64,000 nucleotides of DNA, from the NCBI GenBank assembly GCA_048265185.1, contig JBLXBZ010000001.1:434001-498000 (forward strand), in the 5' to 3' direction. This DNA is from JBLXBZ01 sp048265185. Its GTDB lineage: Bacteria; Pseudomonadota; Alphaproteobacteria; Rhizobiales; Stappiaceae. Positions 25,030-33,633 of the stretch are shown here, one piece after another. The notes under the pieces were generated by a model, which had not been told where the DNA came from, searched no databases, and saw nothing but the letters and a program-made list of their open reading frames with translations. A program made the position numbers and the translations under genes. Within the stretch, counting starts at the first letter, position 1, and each line of letters starts with the position of its first letter.

Positions 25030-25049
25030 TAAAAATTTTCTCCAGTGAG

Positions 25050-25079
25050 GCGCAGGGGTAAAATCATCACCGCCTGCGC
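25050..25079 (-). terminator. Intercistronic hairpin between the two exported-protein genes
   Basis: GCGCAGG pairs with CCTGCGC, extended by GGT/ACC with one bulged base, in the 102-base gap between the paralogues. There is no T run, so it may act as an attenuator or an RNA-stabilising hairpin rather than a full terminator. Confidence 0.45.
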
Positions 25080-25131
25080 AAAAGGAAAAGCTACCTTAAA
25101 GACAGGATTTCATCCTTGCCATGAGCTTTGA

Positions 25132-26316
25132 TTACTCAGCCGAATTTGCAATGATATCGACTGACAATACTGTCGGTAGCGTTTGCGGCGCCATCATGGC
25201 GGTGCCGAGCAATTGAGAAAACGGAACAGGCTGTTGCGGCGAGGCGGTCGCTGTCAAAGATTGTGGATTCGACAGGAAAGCGGTGAGGGCCGCGGCGACT
25301 TTATTCTGAAAGTCAGGATTGTCGAGAACCGTCAGCATCAACGGCATTGCCCCAGAAATTTGCTGGACGAAAGTCTCTTTATCCGTTCCGGTTTCCTTGG
25401 CCTGATGTTCCAGAATACGGTCGACGACGCTGTCATTGTCCACGCGAAAATTCAGGGATTTAACCGTCAGCCCTTGCATTAACGACATGGCCTTATCCGG
25501 ATCGTCCTGAGCTGCGTTTAATTGATCCACGACGTCACGGGTGAGGCCGCCAAGATACGCCGACATGGACACCGCGCCAACGTCTGGTCCGTCCACTTTC
25601 AGTTTTTCAATTTCAAGAATGCCGTCGTCTGGCGCCCAAGCCAGTTTCACCTCGGCGTTGAGCGTAATGTCGCCATATCCCAGATCCGTAAAAATTTCTT
25701 TTTCATCATCGTCCAGATCATTCTGATCCAGCACCAACCCCCGGAGAATAATTGTTCCCGCCGTGGGTTGATCGCCGTCAAGTTCGTCGACTGAAACATG
25801 AATGCTTTCGATCGGAACGCTGGCGTCTTCATGATCGGTGATCAATATCCCGGTTAGGTCGGTTGTTTTATAAAGCGGCGCAATCGCATTTTCCGTGCTG
25901 CTGTTCTTAACTTCTTGGATGGACGGCATGACAATTTGGGTGGAAACTAGGTTTTCAACCGAGAATGTGGCGTCGTCATCGGACACCTTCAGCCCTGAAA
26001 TTGTCAGAACGTCGCTCGACAACCTTTCGTTAGGGAGAATTGCCCCGTTTTTGATCGTGATCTGGCGCAATAAAAGTTGGGCGTTTTCAAAGTTGTCATT
26101 GTTGTGAATGGTGGTCGTAATATCGGAAATAACGACGCTATCGCCCGTTTCTTCAACCGAACCAATGCTTTCGACGGTTCCGCCGCCAGCTTCCATTGTT
26201 TTTAAAAAGTGATCCGCAATCTCGTTTCCTGTCGCATCAAAGGCCATCGCTGAACTGGATAGCATCAAGGCTGAAGCGACGGTGCTTGCGAGTATCTGGT
26301 TTTTAAAACCAAGCAT
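25132..26316 (-). CDS. Exported protein of unknown function (tandem paralogue B)
   Basis: 394 residues with a Sec signal peptide (residues ~1-25, ending SSSAMAF). The mature part is beta-rich and acidic, ending with a helical segment and the motif QQPVPFSQLLGTAM...LPTVL that matches the larger downstream paralogue. Its N-terminal 'GGTVESIGSVEETGD' also parallels 'SGATIAEFAQLEEVGDD' of paralogue A. It looks like a shorter version of the same architecture, consistent with duplication and expansion. No catalytic motif is seen. AGAGGGAA precedes ATG 26316. It is the first gene of the leftward pair and diverges from an EAL-domain gene. Function is unknown; a cell-envelope role is only a guess. Confidence 0.75.
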   Translation of the reverse strand: MLGFKNQILASTVASALMLSSSAMAFDATGNEIADHFLKTMEAGGGTVESIGSVEETGDSVVISDITTTIHNNDNFENAQLLLRQITIKNGAILPNERLSSDVLTISGLKVSDDDATFSVENLVSTQIVMPSIQEVKNSSTENAIAPLYKTTDLTGILITDHEDASVPIESIHVSVDELDGDQPTAGTIILRGLVLDQNDLDDDEKEIFTDLGYGDITLNAEVKLAWAPDDGILEIEKLKVDGPDVGAVSMSAYLGGLTRDVVDQLNAAQDDPDKAMSLMQGLTVKSLNFRVDNDSVVDRILEHQAKETGTDKETFVQQISGAMPLMLTVLDNPDFQNKVAAALTAFLSNPQSLTATASPQQPVPFSQLLGTAMMAPQTLPTVLSVDIIANSAE

Positions 26317-26699
26317 ATTTAATTCCCTCTGGCTGGGCGACGCGCCATTTTCATATGGCAGAATAACGGCGAGTCATGTCACGTATTTTGCAGAATGTGG
26401 CGTATCTCATTGACTGAACTTGTGTTTGGTTCACTCATTGTCAGCAAACTTGGGTTGTTTCATGACTAGCGCGTTTATTTCAAAAACAATCACGCTAATT
26501 TCAACATGATTTTTAAATCATCGTTCGCCTGTGTTTTAAATCACTAAATTGCGCAAACGACAATTATGCGGCGTGTGATTGCGCTCAGGGATCTGGAACC
26601 AGAAATGACCTGGCAAGCATGATTTTGTTCAGACAGAATTTACCAAGGTTTGTAATACTTTCATAAGGTGTGTTTTGGGTGGTTTAGTAGGCGGGTGTT
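26317..26699. promoter_or_regulatory. Divergent promoter region with a direct repeat
   Basis: This 383-base AT-rich gap separates the exported-protein pair from the EAL gene. TTTTAAATCA occurs twice in the same direction (26511-26520 and 26534-26543), 23 bases apart, about two helical turns. The first copy is part of the dyad TGATTT-TT-AAATCA. This could bind a regulator that controls one or both directions. No gene is seen. Confidence 0.35.
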
Positions 26700-28307
26700 T
26701 TGAAGCGGCGTTATACGGTTTTTCTCAAAGCGATAATCGTTGCGCTGGTTCTCGCGACGGCGCCTTTGGTCGCGACCAATTATGTTTTAAATAATTTTTC
26801 CGAACAGCAGGGGCGGATGGAAATGCGCGCCGTCGCCGCGCGTTATATTTCCCGGTTGGAAAAAGCCATCGGGGAGGCGGTTACGGGCCTGCAAAACTTA
26901 CATAAAACCGGCGCCACGACATGCACGCTTTCAGATCGAATCTTTTTCCGGAAAATGATCTCTGAAGCGGCGTTTGTTCAACGAATTGGCTTGGTGAATA
27001 AATCTGGCGTGCAAATGTGCATTGAACCCGAGCAGCGCCTTACAGGCAAAGAAATTTTGCCGCCATGGCAAGAGAACGCGCCGCGCGTGGGCATCGGCAT
27101 GTTAGATCAACAATTTGAAGGTGCGCATGTCGCAGTTGTGAGCTGGGCGCTGGAAGAGGGAAACCGACTGATTGCAGAAATATCTCCTGCGGCGGTCGCT
27201 GTAGACCCTGGTCCTGAGTATTTACGTTCTTTTCGGCGCGTGGAAGTCATTTTGGGCGAGCATGCGGTCTGGTTGACAGCCGGTGAAAACCTTGGTGCGG
27301 GTGCAAATTCCAATGACACGCCGATTATTGAACAGGTAAGCTCCGGTAAATATCCAATGGCGGCGACTGTCAGCGCACCAAGGTCGGCCACTAACGGGTT
27401 AGTGAGAGACTTAAAAATCGTTGCGATCATTGCATGTGCGAGCTTTGCGCTTTTATTTGTCGCAATTGGGGTATGGATGTCCTGGCGACCAGAGAACGAA
27501 GCTGAAGACGACTTTGTCGCCGCCATTCGTAACGATGAATTTATTCCATATTACCAACCGGTTATGGATATTCAAACTGGGAAACTTCGAGGGTGCGAGG
27601 TGCTGATGCGTTGGCGTCGTCCGGATGGAACGATTATTTCTCCGGGGCAGTTCATGACTTTCGCCGAAACCTCCGGTCATATTTTCGAGATGACGCGGCG
27701 TCTCATGAAAATCACGTGTCAGGAAGTTGGCGACCTCTATCACGAAAACCCTGATTTCAAGCTTTCAGTCAACCTGTTTGCCGGTCATTTTGACGACCGG
27801 CGCGTCATTCGCGACATCAAGGAAATATACGGCTCCTCCAAGATTGCGTATCAACAATTGGTCTTGGAGGTGACTGAACGGTTGCCCTTAACGGATATTG
27901 GCTTGGCGCGAAAAATCATTGCAGAATTGCAAGCGCTCGACGTTCGAATTGCATTGGATGATGTGGGAACTGGACACGGTGGCTTGGCGTATCTGCAAAA
28001 GCTGGGCGTTGATGTTATCAAAATCGATAAAATGTTTATCGACAGTCTTGGCACTGACGATAGTTCGGCGACCATCGTCGACACGATGGTGGAGCTTGCC
28101 GATAATTTGAGTATGGGCATCATCGCAGAAGGCGTCGAAAAAGAAGAGCAAATTGAGCGCTTACGTGAGCTTGGCGTCTCTGCAGCCCAAGGGTATTTTT
28201 TCTCTCCGCCATTACCGGCGAAACTGTTCATTGAACTTGCCCGAGCTCTTAACGCCTCCGTCAAGGAAAGTGAAGAAACTTCAGAAACGTCTTTGCTTGC
28301 CGGATAG
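26700..28307 (+). CDS. Membrane-bound cyclic-di-GMP phosphodiesterase (EAL domain, CSS-like sensor)
   Basis: 535 residues: a transmembrane segment (~7-27), a periplasmic domain of about 210 residues with two cysteines (C75, C107) as in CSS-motif PdeC-type sensors, a second membrane segment (~239-261), then a cytoplasmic EAL domain. The EAL signature appears as EVLMRW (E300), with intact VNLFAGHF, DDVGTGHGG, VIKIDKMFID and AEGVEKEEQ...QGYFFSPPL. It is therefore probably active, cleaving c-di-GMP to pGpG; the CSS Cys pair is thought to sense redox. The start is TTG 26700, the only start that keeps the first membrane segment. It diverges from the exported-protein pair. Confidence 0.85.
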   Translation: MKRRYTVFLKAIIVALVLATAPLVATNYVLNNFSEQQGRMEMRAVAARYISRLEKAIGEAVTGLQNLHKTGATTCTLSDRIFFRKMISEAAFVQRIGLVNKSGVQMCIEPEQRLTGKEILPPWQENAPRVGIGMLDQQFEGAHVAVVSWALEEGNRLIAEISPAAVAVDPGPEYLRSFRRVEVILGEHAVWLTAGENLGAGANSNDTPIIEQVSSGKYPMAATVSAPRSATNGLVRDLKIVAIIACASFALLFVAIGVWMSWRPENEAEDDFVAAIRNDEFIPYYQPVMDIQTGKLRGCEVLMRWRRPDGTIISPGQFMTFAETSGHIFEMTRRLMKITCQEVGDLYHENPDFKLSVNLFAGHFDDRRVIRDIKEIYGSSKIAYQQLVLEVTERLPLTDIGLARKIIAELQALDVRIALDDVGTGHGGLAYLQKLGVDVIKIDKMFIDSLGTDDSSATIVDTMVELADNLSMGIIAEGVEKEEQIERLRELGVSAAQGYFFSPPLPAKLFIELARALNASVKESEETSETSLLAG

Positions 28308-28803
28308 ACCGCCAAGAGTGAGTTTTTACTTGCGCCCCTTGTAACGCATTAATATCGGCGGCGCCCATTTCATGCCGCTCAAACTCCACTAGCCAACAGA
28401 CTAGATCAGATCCACGTCGCCAGAGACGAGGGCGTCAAGCTTAGGCGCATAGGTCAAAGACTCCATTGCCGCTCCTCCTATATCCGATAAAAGGCGTCAA
28501 AGGACACTCCAGCTCTGGAAGTCAATTCTTTTTGCGTTAGTCCTGCGTAGATTCGGCTCCGTTTGCTTTTACGGCGAGGGCTTTGATGACTTCTTCGGGG
28601 AAGTCATATTAAATGATAAAATTTAATCTATTATCCGAGAATACTATGTTATCTTTTTTGATTCAGAGAAGATGTAAGCATTCATGTGAGATAATGTGGC
28701 GCTGCGTTGCGTTGTTTGAGTATATTTAGATTAATCGCGACTTCATGTGGCGTTAATATTTCATTTGTATAACTATGGCTTGTATGAATTGGGGGCGATA
28801 AAA
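28308..28803. other. Gap before fumC, mostly a decayed regulator
   Basis: A 496-base stretch without an intact gene. Its centre (28401-28612, minus strand) holds the remnants of an XRE-type regulator, listed separately. The fumC-proximal 190 bases are AT-rich and should hold the fumC promoter. Confidence 0.4.
28401..28610 (-). pseudogene. Frameshifted remnant of an XRE-family (HipB-like) HTH regulator
   Basis: Reading leftward, three different frames in sequence give pieces of a small Cro/C1-type regulator: FPEEVIKALAVKANGA, then RIYAGLTQKELTSRAGVSF (the helix-turn-helix core, as in GLTQxELAxRAGVS) and FDAFYRI, then MESLTYAPKLDAL...GDVDLI, like the ...ALESLLxLAxALxxLDDFDxL tail of this family. 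Stop codons interrupt each frame, so at least two frameshifts are needed. An AGGAGG before the ATG at 28466 looks like a ribosome site but is more likely a coincidence. HipB-type regulators usually pair with a HipA toxin, which is absent here. Confidence 0.5.
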
Positions 28804-30261
28804 ATGAGCGATAATATAGAAAACCCGGTTGTTCAGGACTTACCAATTGGTATTTCGTACGAAGGCCTGCGCCGTGAATTTGACAGCATGGGCGATGTTG
28901 ACGTTCCAGCGGATCGCTATTGGGGGGCGCAAACCCAGCGCTCACTTCAACATTTTTCAATCGGTGATGACCGTATGCCAAAGGCCGTTTATCATGCTTA
29001 TGGTTACGTGAAAAAAGCCTGCGCATTGGTAAACCACAAGGCTGGTCGCCTTCCTGACTGGAAGAAAGAGGCCATTGTGCGGGCGGCCGATGAGACGATC
29101 TCTGGCAAGCTTGATGAGCATTATCCGCTTTTTGTGTGGCAGACGGGATCTGGCACACAAAGCAATATGAACGTCAATGAAGTGCTTTCAAACCGGGCGA
29201 TCCAATTGCTTGGCGGAGAGCTGGGCACGCAAAAGCCTGTGGGCCCGAATGACGATGTGAATATGGGGCAATCGTCGAATGACACGTTCCCCACGGCAAT
29301 GCATATTGCGGCGGTAAACGCCATTGACGAATTGCTTGTGCCGCAGGTGTTGGCGCTGGCCGAAACTATCGAGAAAAAAGCGGATGGCTGGATGGATGTG
29401 GTTAAAATTGGCCGCACGCATCTGGAGGACGCCGTGCCCTTGACGGTTGGGCAGGAGTGGCGTGGCTGGGCCGGGCAAATTCGCGATGCGGTGGAAGAAA
29501 TTCAGGCAAGTAGGGGAGGGCTTTACAAGCTGGCGGTCGGCGGCACGGCGGTTGGTACCGGCCTTAACGCTCCGGCGGGTTTTTCCGCTGATGTCGCGGC
29601 GGAAATCGCCAAGCTCACAGGAAAGCCCTTTGTCACTGCGCCCAATAAATTCACGGCTCAAGGCTCTCTTGACGCCATGGTGCGTGCTCACAGCGCTTTG
29701 CGCAATCTCGCCGTTGCCTTGATGAAAATCGCCAATGACATGCGCTGGCTGGCGTCGGGCCCGCGGTGCGGCTTTGCCGAATTGATCCTGCCAAGCAATG
29801 AGCCTGGTTCTTCGATCATGCCGGGAAAAGTCAATCCCACGCAATGCGAAGCCATGGTGATGATTTGCATTCAGGTCATGGGCAATGACAGCACAGTGGC
29901 GATTTCAGGAAGCCAAGGCAATTTTGAACTCAACGCCATGCGCCCCGTGATCATCAATAATTTCCTGCATTCAGCTCGTATTCTCGCCGATGGCTGCGAA
30001 AAATTCCGTGAATATTCCGTGGAAGGAACCGAGCTTAACCGAGAGAAGATCCAGAGTTATGTAGAGGGATCCGTCATGCTGGTGACCGCGTTATCGCCGG
30101 TTATCGGTTACCAGAACGCAGCCCATATCGCGGAGACGGCGATTGCCGAAGGGCTGACGCTGAAGCAAGCGGCGCTCGCCTCAGGCAAAGTGGATGAAGC
30201 CCTGTTCGACAAGACCGTCAAACCGTTGGATATGGTTGGTCAGGGTCTTGCCGGGGCATGA
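28804..30261 (+). CDS. fumC: Class II fumarate hydratase
   Basis: 485 residues. A soluble tetrameric enzyme interconverting fumarate and malate in the TCA cycle, without an iron-sulfur cluster. The signature GSSIMPGKVNPTQCEA is intact, with WQTGSGTQSNMNVNEVLSNRA, NDDVNMGQSSNDTFPTAMH and IGRTHLEDAVPLTVGQE (family: TGRTHLQDAtP). An N-terminal extension of ~15 residues precedes the usual start region; ATG 28804 with GGGGG upstream fits best. Its stop codon overlaps the next gene (ATGATGA), so it opens a four-gene operon that ends with mqo, the next TCA step. Confidence 0.96.
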   Translation: MSDNIENPVVQDLPIGISYEGLRREFDSMGDVDVPADRYWGAQTQRSLQHFSIGDDRMPKAVYHAYGYVKKACALVNHKAGRLPDWKKEAIVRAADETISGKLDEHYPLFVWQTGSGTQSNMNVNEVLSNRAIQLLGGELGTQKPVGPNDDVNMGQSSNDTFPTAMHIAAVNAIDELLVPQVLALAETIEKKADGWMDVVKIGRTHLEDAVPLTVGQEWRGWAGQIRDAVEEIQASRGGLYKLAVGGTAVGTGLNAPAGFSADVAAEIAKLTGKPFVTAPNKFTAQGSLDAMVRAHSALRNLAVALMKIANDMRWLASGPRCGFAELILPSNEPGSSIMPGKVNPTQCEAMVMICIQVMGNDSTVAISGSQGNFELNAMRPVIINNFLHSARILADGCEKFREYSVEGTELNREKIQSYVEGSVMLVTALSPVIGYQNAAHIAETAIAEGLTLKQAALASGKVDEALFDKTVKPLDMVGQGLAGA

Positions 30262-31532
30262 TGAAAGGTAAGCTTCCTGCCGCAGGTCAAGTGGCGCATG
30301 TGGCCTTGCGCATTGGTCGGCTAATGCTGGCCAATGGGGCGGGCGCGGAGCGGGTGCAAGAGGCGGTTATCGCCTATGCGAAACGTTTTGGCTACGATTC
30401 GCGCTTGATGGTGACCGCGGAAGGCTTGATCATCACGCTGGAAGACGACGATGGTTTTCATACAAGACTTGGCCATGCGCCCTCAGGCATGGCCATTAAC
30501 ATGGGAGCCTTGTCGGGACTGAAAGCCATTCGCTTTCAGCCGATCGCCGCAGAGCCGGATTTTGACGCCATCGACCGACAGCTCGATGTGCTTGAACATG
30601 CGGGCGGCCGTTATCCCCATTTTGTGGTCATTTTGGGCATGGGGGTGGTCACCGCGTCTCTCGCCAGACTGTTCGGCGGGGAATGGCCGGTGGTTTTTAT
30701 CGCAATTTTCGGCGGAATAGTGACGCAATTTGTTCGTCAGACGCTTAATGGCTACGGAATGCATCCGGTGGCAGGTTCGTTCGGCGCGGCGTTTATCGGC
30801 GGGCTTTCCGGCGCGCTGCTGATGAAACTTTTCCCCCAGACGCCTGCAACGCTGTGTCTTGTGGCTGCGGGAATGATTCTGGTTCCCGGCGCGCCCCTGA
30901 TCAACGGCGTGCGCGATATATTCGACAATCATATTGGCATTGGCGTTTCGCGTCTGGCGCTAGGTGGAATCACCATTCTGGCCATTACTTTCGGCTTGCT
31001 ATTGGCGGCCTATTTTACGGGGGATCATATTCCCGTGGAGGGGGCGCTTGATTTACTGCCAGCGCCAGAGGACTTTCTGTTTTCCGCGCTGGCCGGGGCA
31101 GGCTACGCACTATTGTTTAATGTGCCATTGCGTGCAGCCTGGGTTTGTGTGCTCTGTGGCGTGATGGGTCACGGTCTGCGTACGGTCGCCATGCACATGG
31201 GACTTGATATGGCTGCGGGAGCTTTGATCGGCGCTTTCGCCGCGGCGCTTCTGGCGCGAGTCATGGCGACAAAATTTGACGTTCCCCCTGTGGCCTTCGC
31301 CTTTCCCGGCGTTGTGTCAATGATCCCGGGGGCTTTCGGGTTTCGCGCCTGTATTGGCGCATTGACGATCATGAAAGAGGGGGCAAATGCGTCACCCGCT
31401 CTTATTAGTGAAACCCTCTCGCTCAGCGTATCGACGGTTCTTGTGACCGGTGCGGTCGCAACAGGTGTGTGCCTGGCGCTGATCACACGTAATCCCTCTC
31501 AGCTAGTATCAAGAACAGGAGCAACAAAATGA
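30258..31532 (+). CDS. ThrE-type (threonine/serine exporter family) membrane protein
   Basis: A 424-residue inner-membrane protein with the ThrE layout: a cytoplasmic N-terminal domain (GRLMLANGAGAERVQEAV, DSRLMVTAEGLIITL), then about ten membrane segments in two halves (DUF1212- and DUF3815-type). Typical family elements are GHGLRTVAMHMGLDMAAG and AFAFPGVVSMIPGAFGFRA. Known members export threonine and serine; the substrate here is not certain. It starts inside the fumC stop codon and overlaps the cupin gene by four bases (ATGA), so it is translationally coupled to both. Placement between fumarase and Mqo hints at a link to TCA-cycle acids or amino acids, but this is unproven. Confidence 0.85.
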   Translation: MMKGKLPAAGQVAHVALRIGRLMLANGAGAERVQEAVIAYAKRFGYDSRLMVTAEGLIITLEDDDGFHTRLGHAPSGMAINMGALSGLKAIRFQPIAAEPDFDAIDRQLDVLEHAGGRYPHFVVILGMGVVTASLARLFGGEWPVVFIAIFGGIVTQFVRQTLNGYGMHPVAGSFGAAFIGGLSGALLMKLFPQTPATLCLVAAGMILVPGAPLINGVRDIFDNHIGIGVSRLALGGITILAITFGLLLAAYFTGDHIPVEGALDLLPAPEDFLFSALAGAGYALLFNVPLRAAWVCVLCGVMGHGLRTVAMHMGLDMAAGALIGAFAAALLARVMATKFDVPPVAFAFPGVVSMIPGAFGFRACIGALTIMKEGANASPALISETLSLSVSTVLVTGAVATGVCLALITRNPSQLVSRTGATK

Positions 31533-31921
31533 TTAGATGTGTGCGCATGTGGACCGGTGACGACGGGAATTCCCTGTTTGAGGAAGGCTCTATTGATATG
31601 GTTGAAGGCATGCGCGGCGACGCCGTCGGCAAGCCGATCAAAGCTGTTGAAGTTTCCTTCCAGGAAACTGTTTCCGGCGGCTCATACGAGTGGCACCAAG
31701 ACCCTGTTCCCCGTTTTGTCATCACGCTCTCCGGCACGCTTGAATTCGAGGTGAAATCCGGTGAAAAATTCATCATTCGTCCGGGAGATATCCTGTTGGC
31801 TCAAGACAATAGCGGATCAGGTCATACGTGGCGTTTAATCGGTGACGAACCTTGGCGGCGCGCCTATGTGGTTTATGAAGACGGCGTGGAGCTCCAATTC
31901 AAACCTGCCGCGAAAGGATAA
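31529..31921 (+). CDS. Small cupin-domain protein
   Basis: A 130-residue single cupin barrel. Two cupin motifs are recognisable: HQDPVPRFVITLSGTLEFEV (motif 1 with His and the downstream Gly/Glu) and IRPGDILLAQDNSGSGHTW (motif 2 with PGD and a His). The metal set is thinner than in dioxygenases, so ligand binding is as likely as catalysis. Overlap with the permease gene (ATGA) and a 5-base gap to mqo tie it to the fumC operon. Possible roles are small-molecule sensing or metal-dependent chemistry near malate metabolism; no function can be assigned. Confidence 0.8.
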   Translation: MIRCVRMWTGDDGNSLFEEGSIDMVEGMRGDAVGKPIKAVEVSFQETVSGGSYEWHQDPVPRFVITLSGTLEFEVKSGEKFIIRPGDILLAQDNSGSGHTWRLIGDEPWRRAYVVYEDGVELQFKPAAKG

Positions 31922-31926
31922 ACCTC

Positions 31927-33423
31927 ATGGGCAATTCAGATATTGAAAATGTGGATGTCGCTCTGATCGGCGCGGGGATTATGAGCGCGACCCTCGGCAC
32001 TGTTTTAAAAGAGCTGGAGCCGTCGCTTGAGGTCGCCATTTTTGAAGAACTCAATGACTGCGCTCAGGAAAGTTCTAATTCTTGGAATAACGCAGGCACG
32101 GGGCACGCGGCTAATTGTGAAATGAACTATACGCCTCAGCGCGCAGACGGAAGTATTGATATTTCCGAGGCGCTTGAAGTGAACACGGAGTTCGACATTT
32201 CTCGCCAGCTTTGGTCGTATCTTGTCAACAAAGGCAGCATCGCAGATCCCCGCGAATTTATGCATTCATGTCCGCATATGAGCCTTGTGTGGGGCGAGGA
32301 GAATGTGGCGTTCCTGCGCAAGCGCTTTAAAGCCATGACGGAAAGTCATTGCTATCATGGCATGGAATATTCCGAAGACCATGGAAAAATCGCCGAATGG
32401 GCCCCCCTGACCATGGAAGGCCGCGATCCTGATCAGCCCGTGGCCGCGACCCGGATGATTACCGGGGCTGATGTGGATTACGGTTCCTTGACCCATCTTT
32501 TGGTGAAACAGTTACAATCTCAGTCAGGGGTTTCGGTTCACTATAGCCAGAAGGTTACGGACGTTTCAAAATCAAATGACGGGCGCTGGCTGCTCACGGT
32601 CAAGGATCGACAAAGTCATGAAACTAAAACCATTTCTGCGCGTTTCGTCTTTGTAGGCGCGGGTGGTGGATCTTTGGAAATCCTGCAAAAATCGGGTATA
32701 CCTGAAGGGCGTGGCTATGGCGGTTTCCCGGTGAGCGGTATTTGGCTGCGCTGCGATGTCGATGACGTCAGCGCTCGCCACCACGCTAAAGTCTATGGCA
32801 AGGCCGGTCATGGCTCTCCGCCAATGTCTGTTCCTCATCTTGATACGCGGATCATCAATGGCAAACGCTCATTGCTGTTCGGTCCTTATGCGGGGTTTTC
32901 CAGCAAATTCCTGAAAAAGGGCTCTTATCTGGACTTAGTGGAGTCTATCCGGCCGGGAAATATTTTGCCGATGCTTGCCGTCGCCCGCGACAATATGGAA
33001 CTCACCGAATATCTTGTCAGTCAGGTTCTTCAGACCTCAAAACATCAATTCGCCGCGCTTCAGGAGTTCTTCCCAGAGGCTAAGCGAGAAGATTGGCGGG
33101 AAGTGGTCGCGGGACAACGGGTCCAGATTATCAAGCCGGATCCTGCCCACACAGGGACTCTAGAGTTCGGCACTGAGCTGATCGCCAGCGAAGACAAGTC
33201 GTTTGTGGCGCTGCTGGGCGCTTCGCCAGGAGCCTCAACAGCGGCGCATATCGCCATGCAAGTGCTGCGCAAGTGCTTTGATGATCAGCTGACGGATGAC
33301 GGCTGGATGGGCAAGCTGCGGGAGATGATCCCCACCTATGGCGTTGATCTGAAGGTCGACGCTGACGCATGCTACGACATCAGAAAGAAGACGGCTGAAA
33401 TCTTGAAGCTTGAATTCATCTAG
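31927..33423 (+). CDS. mqo: Malate:quinone oxidoreductase
   Basis: A 498-residue FAD-dependent peripheral membrane enzyme that oxidises malate to oxaloacetate and passes electrons to quinone, bypassing NAD-linked malate dehydrogenase. FAD-binding and family blocks are visible: DVALIGAGIMSATLGTVLKE, the SSNSWNNAGTGHAANCEMNY stretch and GASPGASTAAHIAMQVL near the C-terminus. Length is typical (~490-500). It is the last gene of fumC-thrE-like-cupin-mqo and is followed by a strong hairpin. Combining fumarase and Mqo makes a direct fumarate-to-oxaloacetate module. Confidence 0.95.
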   Translation: MGNSDIENVDVALIGAGIMSATLGTVLKELEPSLEVAIFEELNDCAQESSNSWNNAGTGHAANCEMNYTPQRADGSIDISEALEVNTEFDISRQLWSYLVNKGSIADPREFMHSCPHMSLVWGEENVAFLRKRFKAMTESHCYHGMEYSEDHGKIAEWAPLTMEGRDPDQPVAATRMITGADVDYGSLTHLLVKQLQSQSGVSVHYSQKVTDVSKSNDGRWLLTVKDRQSHETKTISARFVFVGAGGGSLEILQKSGIPEGRGYGGFPVSGIWLRCDVDDVSARHHAKVYGKAGHGSPPMSVPHLDTRIINGKRSLLFGPYAGFSSKFLKKGSYLDLVESIRPGNILPMLAVARDNMELTEYLVSQVLQTSKHQFAALQEFFPEAKREDWREVVAGQRVQIIKPDPAHTGTLEFGTELIASEDKSFVALLGASPGASTAAHIAMQVLRKCFDDQLTDDGWMGKLREMIPTYGVDLKVDADACYDIRKKTAEILKLEFI

Positions 33424-33428
33424 GGTTT

Positions 33429-33462
33429 TTCTCCCTGAAGGTTGCGTAACTTTCAGGGAGAA
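33429..33462 (+). terminator. Hairpin terminator of the fumC-mqo operon
   Basis: A 15-base stem (TTCTCCCTGAAGGTT with AACTTTCAGGGAGAA, one G-T pair) and a GCGT loop start 5 bases after the mqo stop. There is no T run after it. Confidence 0.75.
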
Positions 33463-33575
33463 GCCGTCACCGGCATAATCATGCCGTGGGCGCGTCGTTT
33501 CGCCCCGTCATGCCTTCAATTAAAAAAGTTCCATAATATCTATTATCCGAATTAGGATAATTTACTCTTGAAGAG

Positions 33576-33610
33576 CATGTGAGAGCGCTACGCTATCGCA
33601 CTCTCTCATG
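33576..33610 (-). terminator. Inverted repeat at the end of the puuD-uraD-allC-M20 operon
   Basis: CATG-T-GAGAG and CTCTC-T-CATG face each other across a 15-base loop, 24 bases downstream of the M20 stop on the minus strand. It is a plausible terminator without a long T run. Confidence 0.5.
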
Positions 33611-33633
33611 ATCGACGTCGATACAACGCCAGC

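Noticed and set aside
26700..28307. Idea that the EAL domain is inactive because the signature reads EVL instead of EAL
   Set aside because: EVL is a tolerated variant and the other catalytic blocks (VNLFAGHF, DDVGTG, KIDKMFID, AEGVE) are intact, so activity remains likely.
28627..33550. The 12-base string TCTATTATCCGA occurs at 28627-28638 and 33539-33550, flanking the fumC-mqo operon in the same direction
   Set aside because: Many exact 12-base matches are expected by chance in 64 kb, and both copies are in AT-rich gaps. No target-site duplication or recombinase was seen, so I do not call it an attachment repeat.
33543..33562. Dyad ATTATCC-GAATTA-GGATAAT between the two convergent operons
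   Set aside because: Seven-base arms are common by chance, and the region lies between two 3' ends where a regulatory site is unlikely; the two nearby terminator hairpins explain the region better.
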